Assembly: GCF_048268525.1 (NCBI RefSeq)
Contig: NZ_JBLWVH010000018.1
Span: 1 to 64,000 of the forward strand
Origin: Maricaulis sp048268525
Lineage (GTDB): Bacteria > Pseudomonadota > Alphaproteobacteria > Caulobacterales > Maricaulaceae
Direction: 5' to 3'
Length of the DNA: 64,000 nt
Part shown: in pieces, positions 1 through 8,441 of the stretch
Numbering within the stretch: the stretch's first letter is position 1
Layout of the letters: each line of letters begins with the position of its first letter
Notes under the pieces: model-generated
What the model saw: the letters and a program-made list of their open reading frames with translations, nothing else
Database searches by the model: none
Told to the model about the DNA's origin: nothing
Program-made: the position numbers and the translations under genes

Positions 1-234
1 GATGTCGAGGACATCACGGACACCGCAGACCACCACCAGGACACCCCGGTGTCCGCCGACATCCCGTTCCCTCCCATCCTTTGGCGCAATCGCGGCCGAA
101 GACGCAGGTGTATGGCCTCACACGGGCTACGCGTCTGGTTGCCACCGCCTGCCACAGCCCGCCGCATTGGGGCTCAGCGCGCGCCGACCTGCCAACGCCG
201 CTGGCGGCTCGGGCGGTCTGGCGCGCTGTTGATG
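1..234. other. Left edge, no gene assigned
   Basis: Forward frame 1 is open from the window edge to a stop at 298-300. Its first 25 or so codons (DVEDITDTADHHQDTPVSAD) look coding in their base use, so the tail of a gene entering from the left is possible. After that the translation turns Arg/Pro/Cys-rich, as out-of-frame GC-rich DNA does, and the frame runs into the end of the leftward gene at 235. No RNA gene or strong hairpin is visible. Confidence 0.2.
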
Positions 235-717
235 CTAGAGTTTGTAGGAGCCGGGTGTTTCGTGAAAAATGGCGTCCGCGTAAGCGACGAAGTCCGGTGA
301 CAAGCCAACCCTGCCGAACGATTCCCAGATCTCTCTGCCGCCATCGCAGTTGAGGATGAATTCGAGGTCCTTGAGGACGGCATGCCATTGGCTCTTTGGC
401 AACAGGCCGTCGGCGTGCAGCTCGAACATGACGCTGTAGATCTGTAGAAAGTGCCCGATGAGGATACTAAACTGCAGCCGCTCGTCCGGGTCGAGCTGGG
501 CGTAGGACTCGATGCCGCGTCTGAACATTGAAGCGGTCGGCTTGCTGCCCACTGTCAGCGAATGCATCTGCCCTGTCGCTTCGACAAACTGGTAGCGCGC
601 GGCGGCCTGCAATTGCTTGGTGTTCTGGCGGACTTGCAGGGCCAAGTATAGCAGTGTCGGCCCGACCAGGAGGACCGCGACGATCTGCGAAATCAGATAG
701 GCATCGTTCAATGTCAT
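235..717 (-). CDS. Small membrane-anchored protein of unknown function
   Basis: This is a 160-residue protein. The chosen start is the ATG at 717, preceded by a GGGGGA ribosome binding site; a longer reading from 798 would begin inside the neighbouring terminator. Residues 8-28 or so form one hydrophobic segment (IVAVLLVGPTLLYLAL). The rest is a mixed-charge soluble domain with a Gln-rich stretch after the membrane segment (QVRQNTKQLQAA). Such one-helix proteins with a cytoplasmic C-terminal domain are common in marine proteobacteria as uncharacterised proteins. I recognise no catalytic motif and assign no function. Confidence 0.6.
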   Translation of the reverse strand: MTLNDAYLISQIVAVLLVGPTLLYLALQVRQNTKQLQAAARYQFVEATGQMHSLTVGSKPTASMFRRGIESYAQLDPDERLQFSILIGHFLQIYSVMFELHADGLLPKSQWHAVLKDLEFILNCDGGREIWESFGRVGLSPDFVAYADAIFHETPGSYKL

Positions 718-771
718 GACGGTTCCCCCACCGCGAGACTGGACGATTCCCCGCTCTGCGTCACGAGTGAT

Positions 772-806
772 AAAAAAGGGCGCCTCGCCGGCTGGCAAGG
801 CGCCCC
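772..806 (-). terminator. Rho-independent terminator of ahcY
   Basis: GGGCGCCT at 778-785 pairs perfectly with AGGCGCCC at 798-805. On the minus strand the stem is followed by a run of six T (772-777 on the plus strand are A). It lies 23 bases beyond the ahcY stop. Confidence 0.85.
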
Positions 807-828
807 TTCCTTGTTCGGGTGCGTCGTC

Positions 829-2244
829 CTAGTAGCGGTAGTGCTCGGCCTTGAACGGGCCGTGCTGGGGCACGCCGATATAGTCGGCCTGCTCTTCCGA
901 CAGCACGGTCAGCTTGGCGCCGAGCTTGTCGAGGTGCAGGGCCGCGACCTTCTCGTCGAGATGCTTGGGCAGGATGTAGACCTCGTTGGTGTAGTTCTCG
1001 CCCTTGGTCCACAGCTCGATCTGGGCCAGCGTCTGGTTGGTGAAGCTGGCCGACATTACGAAGCTCGGATGGCCGGTGGCATTGCCCAGGTTCACGAGGC
1101 GGCCTTCCGACAGCAGGATGATGCGGTGGCCTTCCGGGAAGTTCACCAGATCGACCTGCGGCTTCACATTGGTCCACTGGTAGTTCTTCAGGCTCTCGAC
1201 CTGAATTTCATTGTCGAAATGGCCGATATTGCAGACGATCGCCATGTCCTTCATGGCGCGCATGTGGTCGACGGTGAGGATGTCCTTGTTGCCGGTCGCG
1301 GTGACGAAGATGTCCATCTCGCCGATCACGTCCTCGGCCCGGACGACTTCGAAACCGTCCATGCAGGCCTGCAGGGCGCAGATCGGGTCAATCTCGGTCA
1401 CATAGACACGGGCACCGGCACCCGCCAGCGATTCCGCCGAGCCCTTGCCGACATCGCCATAGCCGAAGACCAGGGCCTTCTTGCCGGCCATCATCACGTC
1501 GGTGCCGCGGCGGATGGCGTCGACCAGGCTTTCGCGGCAGCCATAGCGGTTGTCGAATTTCGACTTGGTGACGCTGTCATTGACGTTGATCGCCGGGAAG
1601 GGCAGTTCGCCGCGCTTTTGCATCTGGTAGAGACGCATGACGCCGGTGGTGGTCTCTTCGGACACGCCCTGGATGGCGGCCTTGGCCTTGGCGAACCAGC
1701 CCGGGGTCGCGGCAATGCGCTTCTTGATCTGCGCAAACAGGAAGGTTTCTTCCTCGGACTTGGGGTGGTTGAGGATGGACGGGTCGTTTTCCGCCTTCTC
1801 GCCAAGGATCAGATACATGGTGGCATCGCCGCCATCGTCGAGGATCATGTTGGCGGTCTCGCCGTTCGGCCAATGGAAGATGGCGTCGGCATAATCCCAG
1901 TATTCTTCCAGCGTCTCACCCTTGGTGGCGAAGACCGGCACGCCGGTTTCCGCAATCGCCGCGGCAGCGTGGTCCTGGGTCGAGAAGATGTTGCACGAGG
2001 CCCAGCGGACTTCTGCGCCCAGCGCGGTGAGGGTCTCGATCAGGATCGCGGTCTGCACGGTCATGTGCAGCGAGCCGGCGATGCGCGCGCCCTTGAGCGG
2101 CTGGCTGTCCTTGTACTCTTCGCGCAGCGCCATCAGGCCTGGCATTTCAATCTCGGCCATGTCGAACTCGATCCGGCCCCATTTGGCCAGCGACATGTCC
2201 TTGACGATATAGGGTTTGTCCGCAGCAAATTGCGTCATGACCAT
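829..2244 (-). CDS. ahcY: S-adenosylhomocysteinase
   Basis: The enzyme reversibly hydrolyses S-adenosylhomocysteine to adenosine and homocysteine, removing the product inhibitor of methyltransferases and feeding methionine synthase. The 471-residue length is usual for the bacterial form, which carries an insertion relative to the mammalian enzyme. The NAD-binding glycine motif GYGDVGKGSA, the substrate-domain GSLHMTVQTA and the C-terminal KAEHYRY tail are all present. The start is ambiguous: ATG at 2244 and ATG at 2238 share one AAGGA site, giving 471 or 469 residues. metK lies upstream on the same strand after a 66-base gap without a terminator, so the two are probably co-transcribed. Confidence 0.96.
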   Translation of the reverse strand: MVMTQFAADKPYIVKDMSLAKWGRIEFDMAEIEMPGLMALREEYKDSQPLKGARIAGSLHMTVQTAILIETLTALGAEVRWASCNIFSTQDHAAAAIAETGVPVFATKGETLEEYWDYADAIFHWPNGETANMILDDGGDATMYLILGEKAENDPSILNHPKSEEETFLFAQIKKRIAATPGWFAKAKAAIQGVSEETTTGVMRLYQMQKRGELPFPAINVNDSVTKSKFDNRYGCRESLVDAIRRGTDVMMAGKKALVFGYGDVGKGSAESLAGAGARVYVTEIDPICALQACMDGFEVVRAEDVIGEMDIFVTATGNKDILTVDHMRAMKDMAIVCNIGHFDNEIQVESLKNYQWTNVKPQVDLVNFPEGHRIILLSEGRLVNLGNATGHPSFVMSASFTNQTLAQIELWTKGENYTNEVYILPKHLDEKVAALHLDKLGAKLTVLSEEQADYIGVPQHGPFKAEHYRY

Positions 2245-2310
2245 CAGGTCCTTCTGTTCGGCGTTCGTAAAGTGGCAGGGCGAAGCGATTGAGCGCCGTG
2301 CATATCAGGA

Positions 2311-3477
2311 TCAGAGGAGCGAGCGAAGCTCGTCGGCCAGATCGGTCCGCTCCCAGGAGAAACCACCATCCTCGGTCGGCGTGCGGCCGAAATGTCCGTA
2401 GGCAGCGGTGCGGGCATAGATCGGCTTGTTCAATTGCAGCCGGGTGCGGATGCCACGCGGTGAGAGGTCAGCCAGCTGGCGCAGTGCGTCCTCCAGCTTG
2501 GCCTCGTCGACGCGGCCGGTGCCGTGCAGGTCGACATAGAGCGAGAGCGGCTTGGAGACACCGATCGCGTAGGAGACCTGGATGGTGCAGCGCTTGGCCA
2601 GCCCGGCGGCGACGACATTCTTGGCCAGCCAGCGGCAGGCATAGGCGGCCGAACGGTCGACCTTGGTCGGGTCCTTGCCGGAGAAGGCGCCGCCGCCATG
2701 CGGCGCGGCCCCGCCATAGGTGTCGACGATGATCTTGCGACCGGTCAGACCGGCATCACCGTCCGGGCCACCGATTACGAAGGTGCCGGTCGGGTTGACG
2801 TAAAACTCGTCTTCCGGCGGAAACCAGCCATCGGGCAGGACGTCAGCCACGACCGGGCGCACCAGTTCGCGGATATCGTCCTGGGTCAGCCCGTCCTTGT
2901 GCTGGGTCGAGACGACGACCGAGGTGACACCGGCGGGCACGCCATTTTCATAGCGCATGGTGACCTGCGACTTGGCATCCGGTTCGAATTCCGGCCGGGC
3001 ACCGGATTTGCGCAGCTCGGCCATGCGCTTGAGGATCTGGTGCGAATAGGTGATCGGCGCCGGCATGAGTTGCGGCGTCTCGTCAGAGGCATAGCCGAAC
3101 ATGATCCCCTGGTCGCCCGCGCCTTCATCCTTGTCGCCGCTGGCATCGACGCCCTGGGCGATGTGAACGGATTGCTCGTGCAGGAAGTTTTGAAGCGTTG
3201 CTGTCTTCCAGTGAAAGCCGTCCTGCTCGTAGCCGATGTCACGAACCGCTTCGCGCGCGGCGGCTTCGATCTCTGCATCGTCGATCGGTGCCGCGCAGCG
3301 GACTTCACCCGCCAACACGATCTGGTTGGTCGTGGTCAGGGTTTCGCAAGCGACACGGGCCTCCGGGTCCTTGCCCAGAAACAAGTCGACAATCGTGTCG
3401 GAGATGCGGTCGCACACCTTGTCCGGATGGCCTTCGGAAACGCTTTCGGACGTGAAGATGTAGGAAGAACGGCTCAC
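2311..3477 (-). CDS. metK: S-adenosylmethionine synthetase
   Basis: The enzyme makes S-adenosylmethionine from methionine and ATP. The 388-residue protein has the family signatures: GHPDK near residue 16 with the metal/ATP ligands His17 and Asp19, GAGDQGIMFGYA in the central domain, and the glycine-rich GGGAFSGKDPTKVDRSAAY. The start is the GTG at 3477 (VSRSSYIFTSESV), because that is where family similarity begins and a GAGGA site precedes it. An in-frame upstream extension to 3543 would run through the operator at 3490-3509. It heads a likely metK-ahcY transcript, divergent from metF. Confidence 0.96.
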   Translation of the reverse strand: MSRSSYIFTSESVSEGHPDKVCDRISDTIVDLFLGKDPEARVACETLTTTNQIVLAGEVRCAAPIDDAEIEAAAREAVRDIGYEQDGFHWKTATLQNFLHEQSVHIAQGVDASGDKDEGAGDQGIMFGYASDETPQLMPAPITYSHQILKRMAELRKSGARPEFEPDAKSQVTMRYENGVPAGVTSVVVSTQHKDGLTQDDIRELVRPVVADVLPDGWFPPEDEFYVNPTGTFVIGGPDGDAGLTGRKIIVDTYGGAAPHGGGAFSGKDPTKVDRSAAYACRWLAKNVVAAGLAKRCTIQVSYAIGVSKPLSLYVDLHGTGRVDEAKLEDALRQLADLSPRGIRTRLQLNKPIYARTAAYGHFGRTPTEDGGFSWERTDLADELRSLL

Positions 3478-3489
3478 TGTGGAATCCTC

Positions 3490-3509
3490 ATATAAGGAAA
3501 TCTTTATAT
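3490..3509. promoter_or_regulatory. Operator-like palindrome upstream of metK
   Basis: ATATAAGGAAATCTTTATAT is a 20-base imperfect palindrome that departs at two positions from ATATAAAGATATCTTTATAT. It sits 13-32 bases before the metK GTG, where a bound repressor would block transcription or loading. A near-identical site lies before metF. The shape and the regulated genes fit what I recall of SahR (ArsR family) operators in Proteobacteria; that match is from memory. Confidence 0.6.
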
Positions 3510-3627
3510 CGTCGGGTAGACCAGATGTGACGGGCGGATGCAAGTCTGGTCCGCTTTGAAGAAAATTTCACCAACCCATATAGGCGGCGCTGTCTAAACA
3601 ACCAGATCACCCCTAGCCAATCATATC

Positions 3628-3647
3628 ATATAAAGATATCTTTATGT
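3628..3647. promoter_or_regulatory. Operator-like palindrome upstream of metF
   Basis: ATATAAAGATATCTTTATGT contains a perfect 16-base palindrome, ATAAAGATATCTTTAT (3630-3645). It lies 80 bases before the metF ATG in GC-rich surroundings, so its AT-rich symmetry stands out. It pairs with the site at 3490-3509 and suggests one regulator controls both arms of the methyl cycle. Confidence 0.65.
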
Positions 3648-3726
3648 CCTGATGTGATTGTGATGTCGCGGTGCGAGGTGGCCCTCGAGGGCCCTGCGCC
3701 AGAGCAGCAGCGGGTAAAGGTGTCCC

Positions 3727-4635
3727 ATGGGTGAGCACGGCCAGGCAGCGCGGAAGCCGGATGGATTGTCCGTCTCGTTCGAGTTTTTCCCGCCGAAAAC
3801 CGATGCGATGGAAGCGACACTGTGGGAGTCCATCTCGCGTCTCGAGCCGCTGCGTCCGGACTTTGTATCCGTGACTTATGGCGCCGGTGGATCAACCCGA
3901 GACCGGACCCACCGCACCGTCCACAGGATCGTCGAGGAAACCTCGATCCCGCCGGCCGCCCATCTGACTTGTGTCAATGCCAGCAAAGCTGAAGTCGATG
4001 GCGTCATCCGTGACTATTGGAATTCCGGCGTGCGTCACATCGTGGCGTTGCGCGGTGATCCGCCTGACGCGATCGGGGGAAGCTATGTGCCCCCTGCGGG
4101 CGGCTACGCCAATGCTGCCGAACTCGCACGCGGTATTTCCGACATCGGTGATTTCGAAATCTCGGTCGGCTGCTATCCCGAGATCCATCCGGAGAGCCCG
4201 AATGCCGATTTCGACATTGATCTGCTGAAAGCCAAGATCGACGCCGGAGCCACCCGGGCGATCACGCAGTTTTTCTTTGATGCCGATGTGTATTTCCGTT
4301 TTCGCGATCGGGCCCGGGCCGCCGGAATCACCATACCGATCGTGCCTGGCATCATGCTGCAACCCAATTTCAATGGCCTCAAGCGGATCGCCGGCCTGTG
4401 CGGCGCCAGCCTGCCGAAATGGCTGCACGAGGCCTATGAAGGTCTCGACCAGGACGCCGGGACCCGTCAGCTGGTGACAGCGCACGTCGCTGCCAAGCTG
4501 TGCGGCAAGCTGCGCAATGGTGGTGTCGATGGCTTCCATTTCTACACCCTCAACCGGGCCGAGCTGGCGCTGTCGACCTGCCAGCTCCTGGGCGTGAAGG
4601 CGGGTGATCGCGAACTCCAGGCGGTCGCATCATGA
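3727..4635 (+). CDS. metF: 5,10-methylenetetrahydrofolate reductase
   Basis: This flavoenzyme reduces 5,10-methylene-THF to 5-methyl-THF, the methyl donor for methionine synthase. The 302-residue TIM-barrel protein shows the N-terminal SFEFFPPKTD with the catalytic Glu (residue 19), SVTYGAGGSTRDRT, the FAD/folate motif ALRGDPP, and AITQFFFDADVYFRF. The ATG at 3727 follows an AAAGG site at good spacing. Its stop overlaps the next start by four bases (ATGA at 4632-4635), so metF and metH1 are translationally coupled. An operator-like palindrome lies upstream. Confidence 0.95.
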   Translation: MGEHGQAARKPDGLSVSFEFFPPKTDAMEATLWESISRLEPLRPDFVSVTYGAGGSTRDRTHRTVHRIVEETSIPPAAHLTCVNASKAEVDGVIRDYWNSGVRHIVALRGDPPDAIGGSYVPPAGGYANAAELARGISDIGDFEISVGCYPEIHPESPNADFDIDLLKAKIDAGATRAITQFFFDADVYFRFRDRARAAGITIPIVPGIMLQPNFNGLKRIAGLCGASLPKWLHEAYEGLDQDAGTRQLVTAHVAAKLCGKLRNGGVDGFHFYTLNRAELALSTCQLLGVKAGDRELQAVAS

Positions 4636-5690
4636 CGCGCATTGATCGCATTGCTGCCCTGGGCGCCAAGGCTCGCGAGCACATCCTGATCCTCGATGGC
4701 GCGATGGGCACGCAGATCCAGGACCTGAAACTGGACGAGGCCGGCTATCGCGGGGCGCGTTTCGCCGACTGGCATTGTCCCATCCAGGGCAACAACGACA
4801 TCCTCAACCTGTCCGCGCCGGACGCGGTCAAGGCGATCCACCGCGCCTATTTCGAGGCCGGTGCCGACATCGTCGAGACCAATACATTCTCGGCCACCAC
4901 CATCGCCCAGGCCGATTACGACATGCAGTCAGTCGCCGTTGATATTGCCCGCGAAGGCGCGCGTCTGGCCCGTGAAGCGGCGGACGAGGTGGCAGGCCGG
5001 ACCGGGACGGTCCGAGGCGTTGCCGGGGCGATCGGACCGACCAACAAGACCTTGTCGATTTCGCCGCAGGTCAATGATCCCGGCTATCGCGATGTCGACT
5101 TCGAGACGGTTCGCCAGGCCTATTTCGAGCAAGCGGGTGCGATGGCGCCTTACGTCGATTTCTTCCTGATCGAGACGATTTTCGACACGCTCAACGCCAA
5201 GGCCGCGATCAAGGCGCTGCTTGATCTGCGGGCCGAAACCGGCGAGGCGATCCCGATCATCATTTCCGGCACCATCACCGACCGGTCCGGACGGACCCTG
5301 TCGGGGCAGACGGCATCGGCATTCTGGTATTCGGTTCGCCACGCCCGGCCCTGGGCTGTCGGTCTGAATTGCGCGCTGGGGGCTGACGAGATGCGGCCCT
5401 ATGTCAGTGAGCTGGCTCGCATCGCCGACACCCGCATCATCGCCTATCCCAATGCCGGCCTGCCCAATGACATGGGCGAGTATGACGAGACGCCGAACCA
5501 GACCGCCGGGCATCTGGGCGAGTGGGCGTCATCCGGCCTGGTCAATATTGTCGGTGGTTGCTGCGGCACCACGCCCGATCATATCCGGGCCATCGCAGCC
5601 GCGGCGAAATCGGCGTCGCCCCGTCAGCCTGTCAAACACAAGAGCGCGATGATGCTGTCCGGCCTCGAGCCGTTCGAACTGGCGTCCTGA
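4632..5690 (+). CDS. metH: Methionine synthase, homocysteine-binding subunit (split MetH, N-terminal part)
   Basis: This 352-residue protein corresponds to the first module of cobalamin-dependent methionine synthase. It binds and activates homocysteine through a zinc thiolate cluster. Visible motifs are DGAMGTQIQ near the N-terminus, ETNTFSATTIAQADY, VGLNCALGADEM with the first zinc Cys, and IVGGCCGTTPDHI with the two adjacent zinc cysteines. The polypeptide ends after this barrel, and the remaining modules are a separate gene starting 12 bases later. Split MetH genes are known in alphaproteobacteria, and both halves look intact. Confidence 0.93.
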   Translation: MTRIDRIAALGAKAREHILILDGAMGTQIQDLKLDEAGYRGARFADWHCPIQGNNDILNLSAPDAVKAIHRAYFEAGADIVETNTFSATTIAQADYDMQSVAVDIAREGARLAREAADEVAGRTGTVRGVAGAIGPTNKTLSISPQVNDPGYRDVDFETVRQAYFEQAGAMAPYVDFFLIETIFDTLNAKAAIKALLDLRAETGEAIPIIISGTITDRSGRTLSGQTASAFWYSVRHARPWAVGLNCALGADEMRPYVSELARIADTRIIAYPNAGLPNDMGEYDETPNQTAGHLGEWASSGLVNIVGGCCGTTPDHIRAIAAAAKSASPRQPVKHKSAMMLSGLEPFELAS

Positions 5691-5701
5691 GGCCCGATCC
5701 A

Positions 5702-8359
5702 ATGTCCGTTTCAATCCCCAGCTTCGTCAATGTCGGCGAGCGTACCAATGTCACCGGCTCGGCCCGTTTCCGCAAACTGATCACCGAGGGCGATTACGCC
5801 GAAGCCGTGTCTGTCGCCCGGCAGCAGGTCGAGAACGGCGCCCAGATCATCGATGTGAACATGGATGAGGGCCTGCTTGACAGTGTCGAGGCGATGACCC
5901 GCTTCATGCGCCTGATCGCCGGTGAGCCCGATGTGGCCCGCGTGCCGGTCATGGTCGACAGTTCGAAATGGGAGGTGATCGAGGCCGGTCTCCAGAACAC
6001 GCAGGGCAAGGCGATCGTCAACTCGATCAGCCTCAAGGAGGGCGAGGCCCAGTTCCGCGAACAGGCCGGCAAATGCCTGGCCTATGGTGCGGCTGTCGTC
6101 GTGATGGCGTTCGACGAAACCGGCCAGGCAGACACGGCCGCGCGCAAGTATGAAATCTGCGAGCGGGCTTACAAGATACTGGTCGACGAGATCGGCTTCC
6201 CGGCGGAAGACATCATCTTCGATCCCAATATTTTCGCCGTCGCGACCGGGATCGAGGAGCACAACAATTACGCGGTCGATTTCATCGAGGCGACCCGGCG
6301 CATTCGCGAAAACCTGCCTGGCTGTCATGTCTCGGGCGGGCTGTCGAACATCTCCTTTTCCTTCCGCGGCAACGAGACCGTGCGACGGGCGATGCATTCG
6401 GTCTTTCTCTATCACGCCATCAAGGCGGGTATGGATATGGGGATCGTCAATGCCGGCCAGCTCGACATCTATGACGATATCGAGCCGGAGCTGCGTGAGC
6501 TGGTCGAGGATGTCATCCTCAATCGTAGCGACGACGGGACCGATCGCCTGCTCGAGGCCGCCGAACGCTATCGTGGCCAGGGTGCCGGTCCGGCCAAGGT
6601 CCGTGACCTGAAATGGCGCGAGGCCCCCGTTGCTGACCGGATCCGTCATGCCCTCGTGCACGGCATCAACGAATTCATCGTCGATGACACCGAGGAGGCC
6701 CGCCAATCCTTCGACCGGCCACTGCATGTCATCGAGGGACCGTTGATGGACGGCATGAATGTCGTCGGCGACCTGTTCGGTGATGGCCGGATGTTTCTGC
6801 CTCAGGTCGTCAAGTCGGCCCGGGTGATGAAGCAGGCCGTCGCCCATCTCATCCCCTTCATGGAGGAGGAGAAGGCGCTCACCGGCGATGAGGGCAAATC
6901 GAACGGCAAGATCGTGATGGCGACCGTAAAGGGTGATGTCCACGATATCGGCAAGAACATTGTCGGCGTGGTGCTCCAGTGTAACGGCTATGACGTTGTT
7001 GATCTCGGCGTGATGGTGTCGTGTGAGAAAATTCTCCAAACCGCGCGGGACGAAGGGGCTGATGTCATCGGGCTGTCCGGCCTGATCACCCCGTCTCTCG
7101 ACGAGATGGTCTTTGTGGCCTCGGAGATGGAGCGTCTGCAGGTCGATATCCCGCTGCTGATCGGCGGGGCGACGACCAGTCCGGCTCACACGGCGGTGAA
7201 GATCGATCCGGCGATCAATGTGGCACCTGTCATCCATGTGCTGGACGCCAGTCGGGCTGTGGGGGTGGTGTCGAAACTCCTGTCCGATCAACGCGAGGAC
7301 TATGCCGGCGAGGTCAAGGCTGACCTGGCGCGGATCCGCGAGCGCCGCCTGGCGGCCCGATCGGCCAAGGCCCGCCTGCCGCTCGAACAGGCCCGGGCGA
7401 AGGCGTGGCAGTGCGACTGGAACAGCCATGTTCCGCCGCGCCCGGCCAAGCTTGGTCTCACAACGCTCACACCGACCGTGTCGGAGCTGATCGGCTATAT
7501 CGACTGGACGCCTTTCTTTTTCACCTGGGAACTGAAAGGCAGTTATCCGGCGATCCTGGATGACCCGCGACGGGGGGAGGCGGCGCGTTCCCTGTTCGCT
7601 GATGCCCAGGCGATGCTGGCGCGCATTGTCGAGGAAGACTGGCTGGCGCCGCGCGCGGTGGTTGGTTTCTGGCCCGCCAACCGGGTCGGCGATGATGCGG
7701 TCCTTTTTACTGACGAGACGCGGACCAGCGAGCTGGCGCGCTTTTATGGTCTGCGTCAGCAGGCGGCGAAGGACAATGACCGCGCCCAACTGTGCCAGTT
7801 CGATTTCCTGGCCCCGACCGGTCATGAGGACTGGATCGGCGGTTTCGCCGTGACCGCTGGTGACAATCCCGATCTGGTTGCCCGTTTCGAAGCGGACAAG
7901 GACGACTATAACGCCATCCTGTTCAAGGCCTTGTCCGACCGCATTGCCGAAGCCGCGGCCGAGTGGCTGCATGCGCGCGTGCGCCGCGATCACTGGGGCT
8001 ATGCGCCAGATGAAAGCTTCACCAATCGCGAGCTGATCGCCGAGGCCTATGCCGGCATCCGCCCGGCTCCCGGCTACCCGTCGCAGCCGGATCATTCCGA
8101 AAAGCGTACCCTGTTCGGCCTGCTCGATGCCCCGGAGACGGCGGGGATCGGTTTGACCAATTCCTTCGCGATGACGCCCGCTTCGTCGGTCTCCGGTCTC
8201 TATCTCTCGCACCCTGACAGTCACTATTTTGCGGTGGGCCGGATCCTGCGTGACCAGGTCGAGGACTACGCCGCCCGCAAGGGCTGGACGGTGGCCGATG
8301 CCGAGCGGTGTCTGGCTCCGATCCTGGACTATGTGCCAGGTGTCCAAAGCGCGGCCTAG
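5702..8359 (+). CDS. metH: Methionine synthase, folate/cobalamin/activation subunit (split MetH, C-terminal part)
   Basis: This 885-residue protein carries the remaining MetH modules in order. They are the methyl-THF pterin-binding barrel (about 1-280, with NVGERTNVTGSARF), the cobalamin cap (about 300-390), the B12-binding Rossmann domain with the His-on motif DVHDIG, and the SAM-dependent reactivation domain (about 550-885, with RTLFGLLDAPE and HPDSHYFAVGRI). The start is the ATG at 5702, 12 bases after the metH1 stop. An upstream in-frame extension overlaps metH1 and has no domain content. It transfers the methyl group from 5-methyl-THF via cobalamin to homocysteine held by the partner. 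Confidence 0.94.
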   Translation: MSVSIPSFVNVGERTNVTGSARFRKLITEGDYAEAVSVARQQVENGAQIIDVNMDEGLLDSVEAMTRFMRLIAGEPDVARVPVMVDSSKWEVIEAGLQNTQGKAIVNSISLKEGEAQFREQAGKCLAYGAAVVVMAFDETGQADTAARKYEICERAYKILVDEIGFPAEDIIFDPNIFAVATGIEEHNNYAVDFIEATRRIRENLPGCHVSGGLSNISFSFRGNETVRRAMHSVFLYHAIKAGMDMGIVNAGQLDIYDDIEPELRELVEDVILNRSDDGTDRLLEAAERYRGQGAGPAKVRDLKWREAPVADRIRHALVHGINEFIVDDTEEARQSFDRPLHVIEGPLMDGMNVVGDLFGDGRMFLPQVVKSARVMKQAVAHLIPFMEEEKALTGDEGKSNGKIVMATVKGDVHDIGKNIVGVVLQCNGYDVVDLGVMVSCEKILQTARDEGADVIGLSGLITPSLDEMVFVASEMERLQVDIPLLIGGATTSPAHTAVKIDPAINVAPVIHVLDASRAVGVVSKLLSDQREDYAGEVKADLARIRERRLAARSAKARLPLEQARAKAWQCDWNSHVPPRPAKLGLTTLTPTVSELIGYIDWTPFFFTWELKGSYPAILDDPRRGEAARSLFADAQAMLARIVEEDWLAPRAVVGFWPANRVGDDAVLFTDETRTSELARFYGLRQQAAKDNDRAQLCQFDFLAPTGHEDWIGGFAVTAGDNPDLVARFEADKDDYNAILFKALSDRIAEAAAEWLHARVRRDHWGYAPDESFTNRELIAEAYAGIRPAPGYPSQPDHSEKRTLFGLLDAPETAGIGLTNSFAMTPASSVSGLYLSHPDSHYFAVGRILRDQVEDYAARKGWTVADAERCLAPILDYVPGVQSAA

Positions 8360-8408
8360 TTTGTTCGCATCAGTCATGACTTGGACTTTCGCGCCATGAT
8401 GCGCCATA

Positions 8409-8440
8409 TCCGTCGGCCAACCCGCTGACGGAGCTCTTTT
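8409..8440 (+). terminator. Possible terminator after metFH
   Basis: TCCGTC (8409-8414) pairs with GACGGA (8427-8432) around a 12-base loop, followed by GCTCTTTT. The stem is short and the structure ends right before the next ATG at 8442, so it could equally be a leader hairpin of that gene. Confidence 0.35.
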
Positions 8441-8441
8441 C

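Noticed and set aside
811..2292. 493-codon open frame antisense to ahcY
   Set aside because: GC-rich coding DNA often leaves the opposite strand open. The translation has no domain content, while the minus strand encodes a complete SAH hydrolase.
3478..3726. SAM riboswitch in the metK/metF divergent region
   Set aside because: I found no SAM-I, SAM-II or SAM/SAH aptamer-like fold. The prominent elements are short DNA palindromes typical of protein operators.
5522..5701. N-terminal extension of metH2 overlapping metH1
   Set aside because: The 60 extra codons are out of frame with the conserved end of metH1 and show no pterin-binding features. The ATG at 5702 begins the family similarity.
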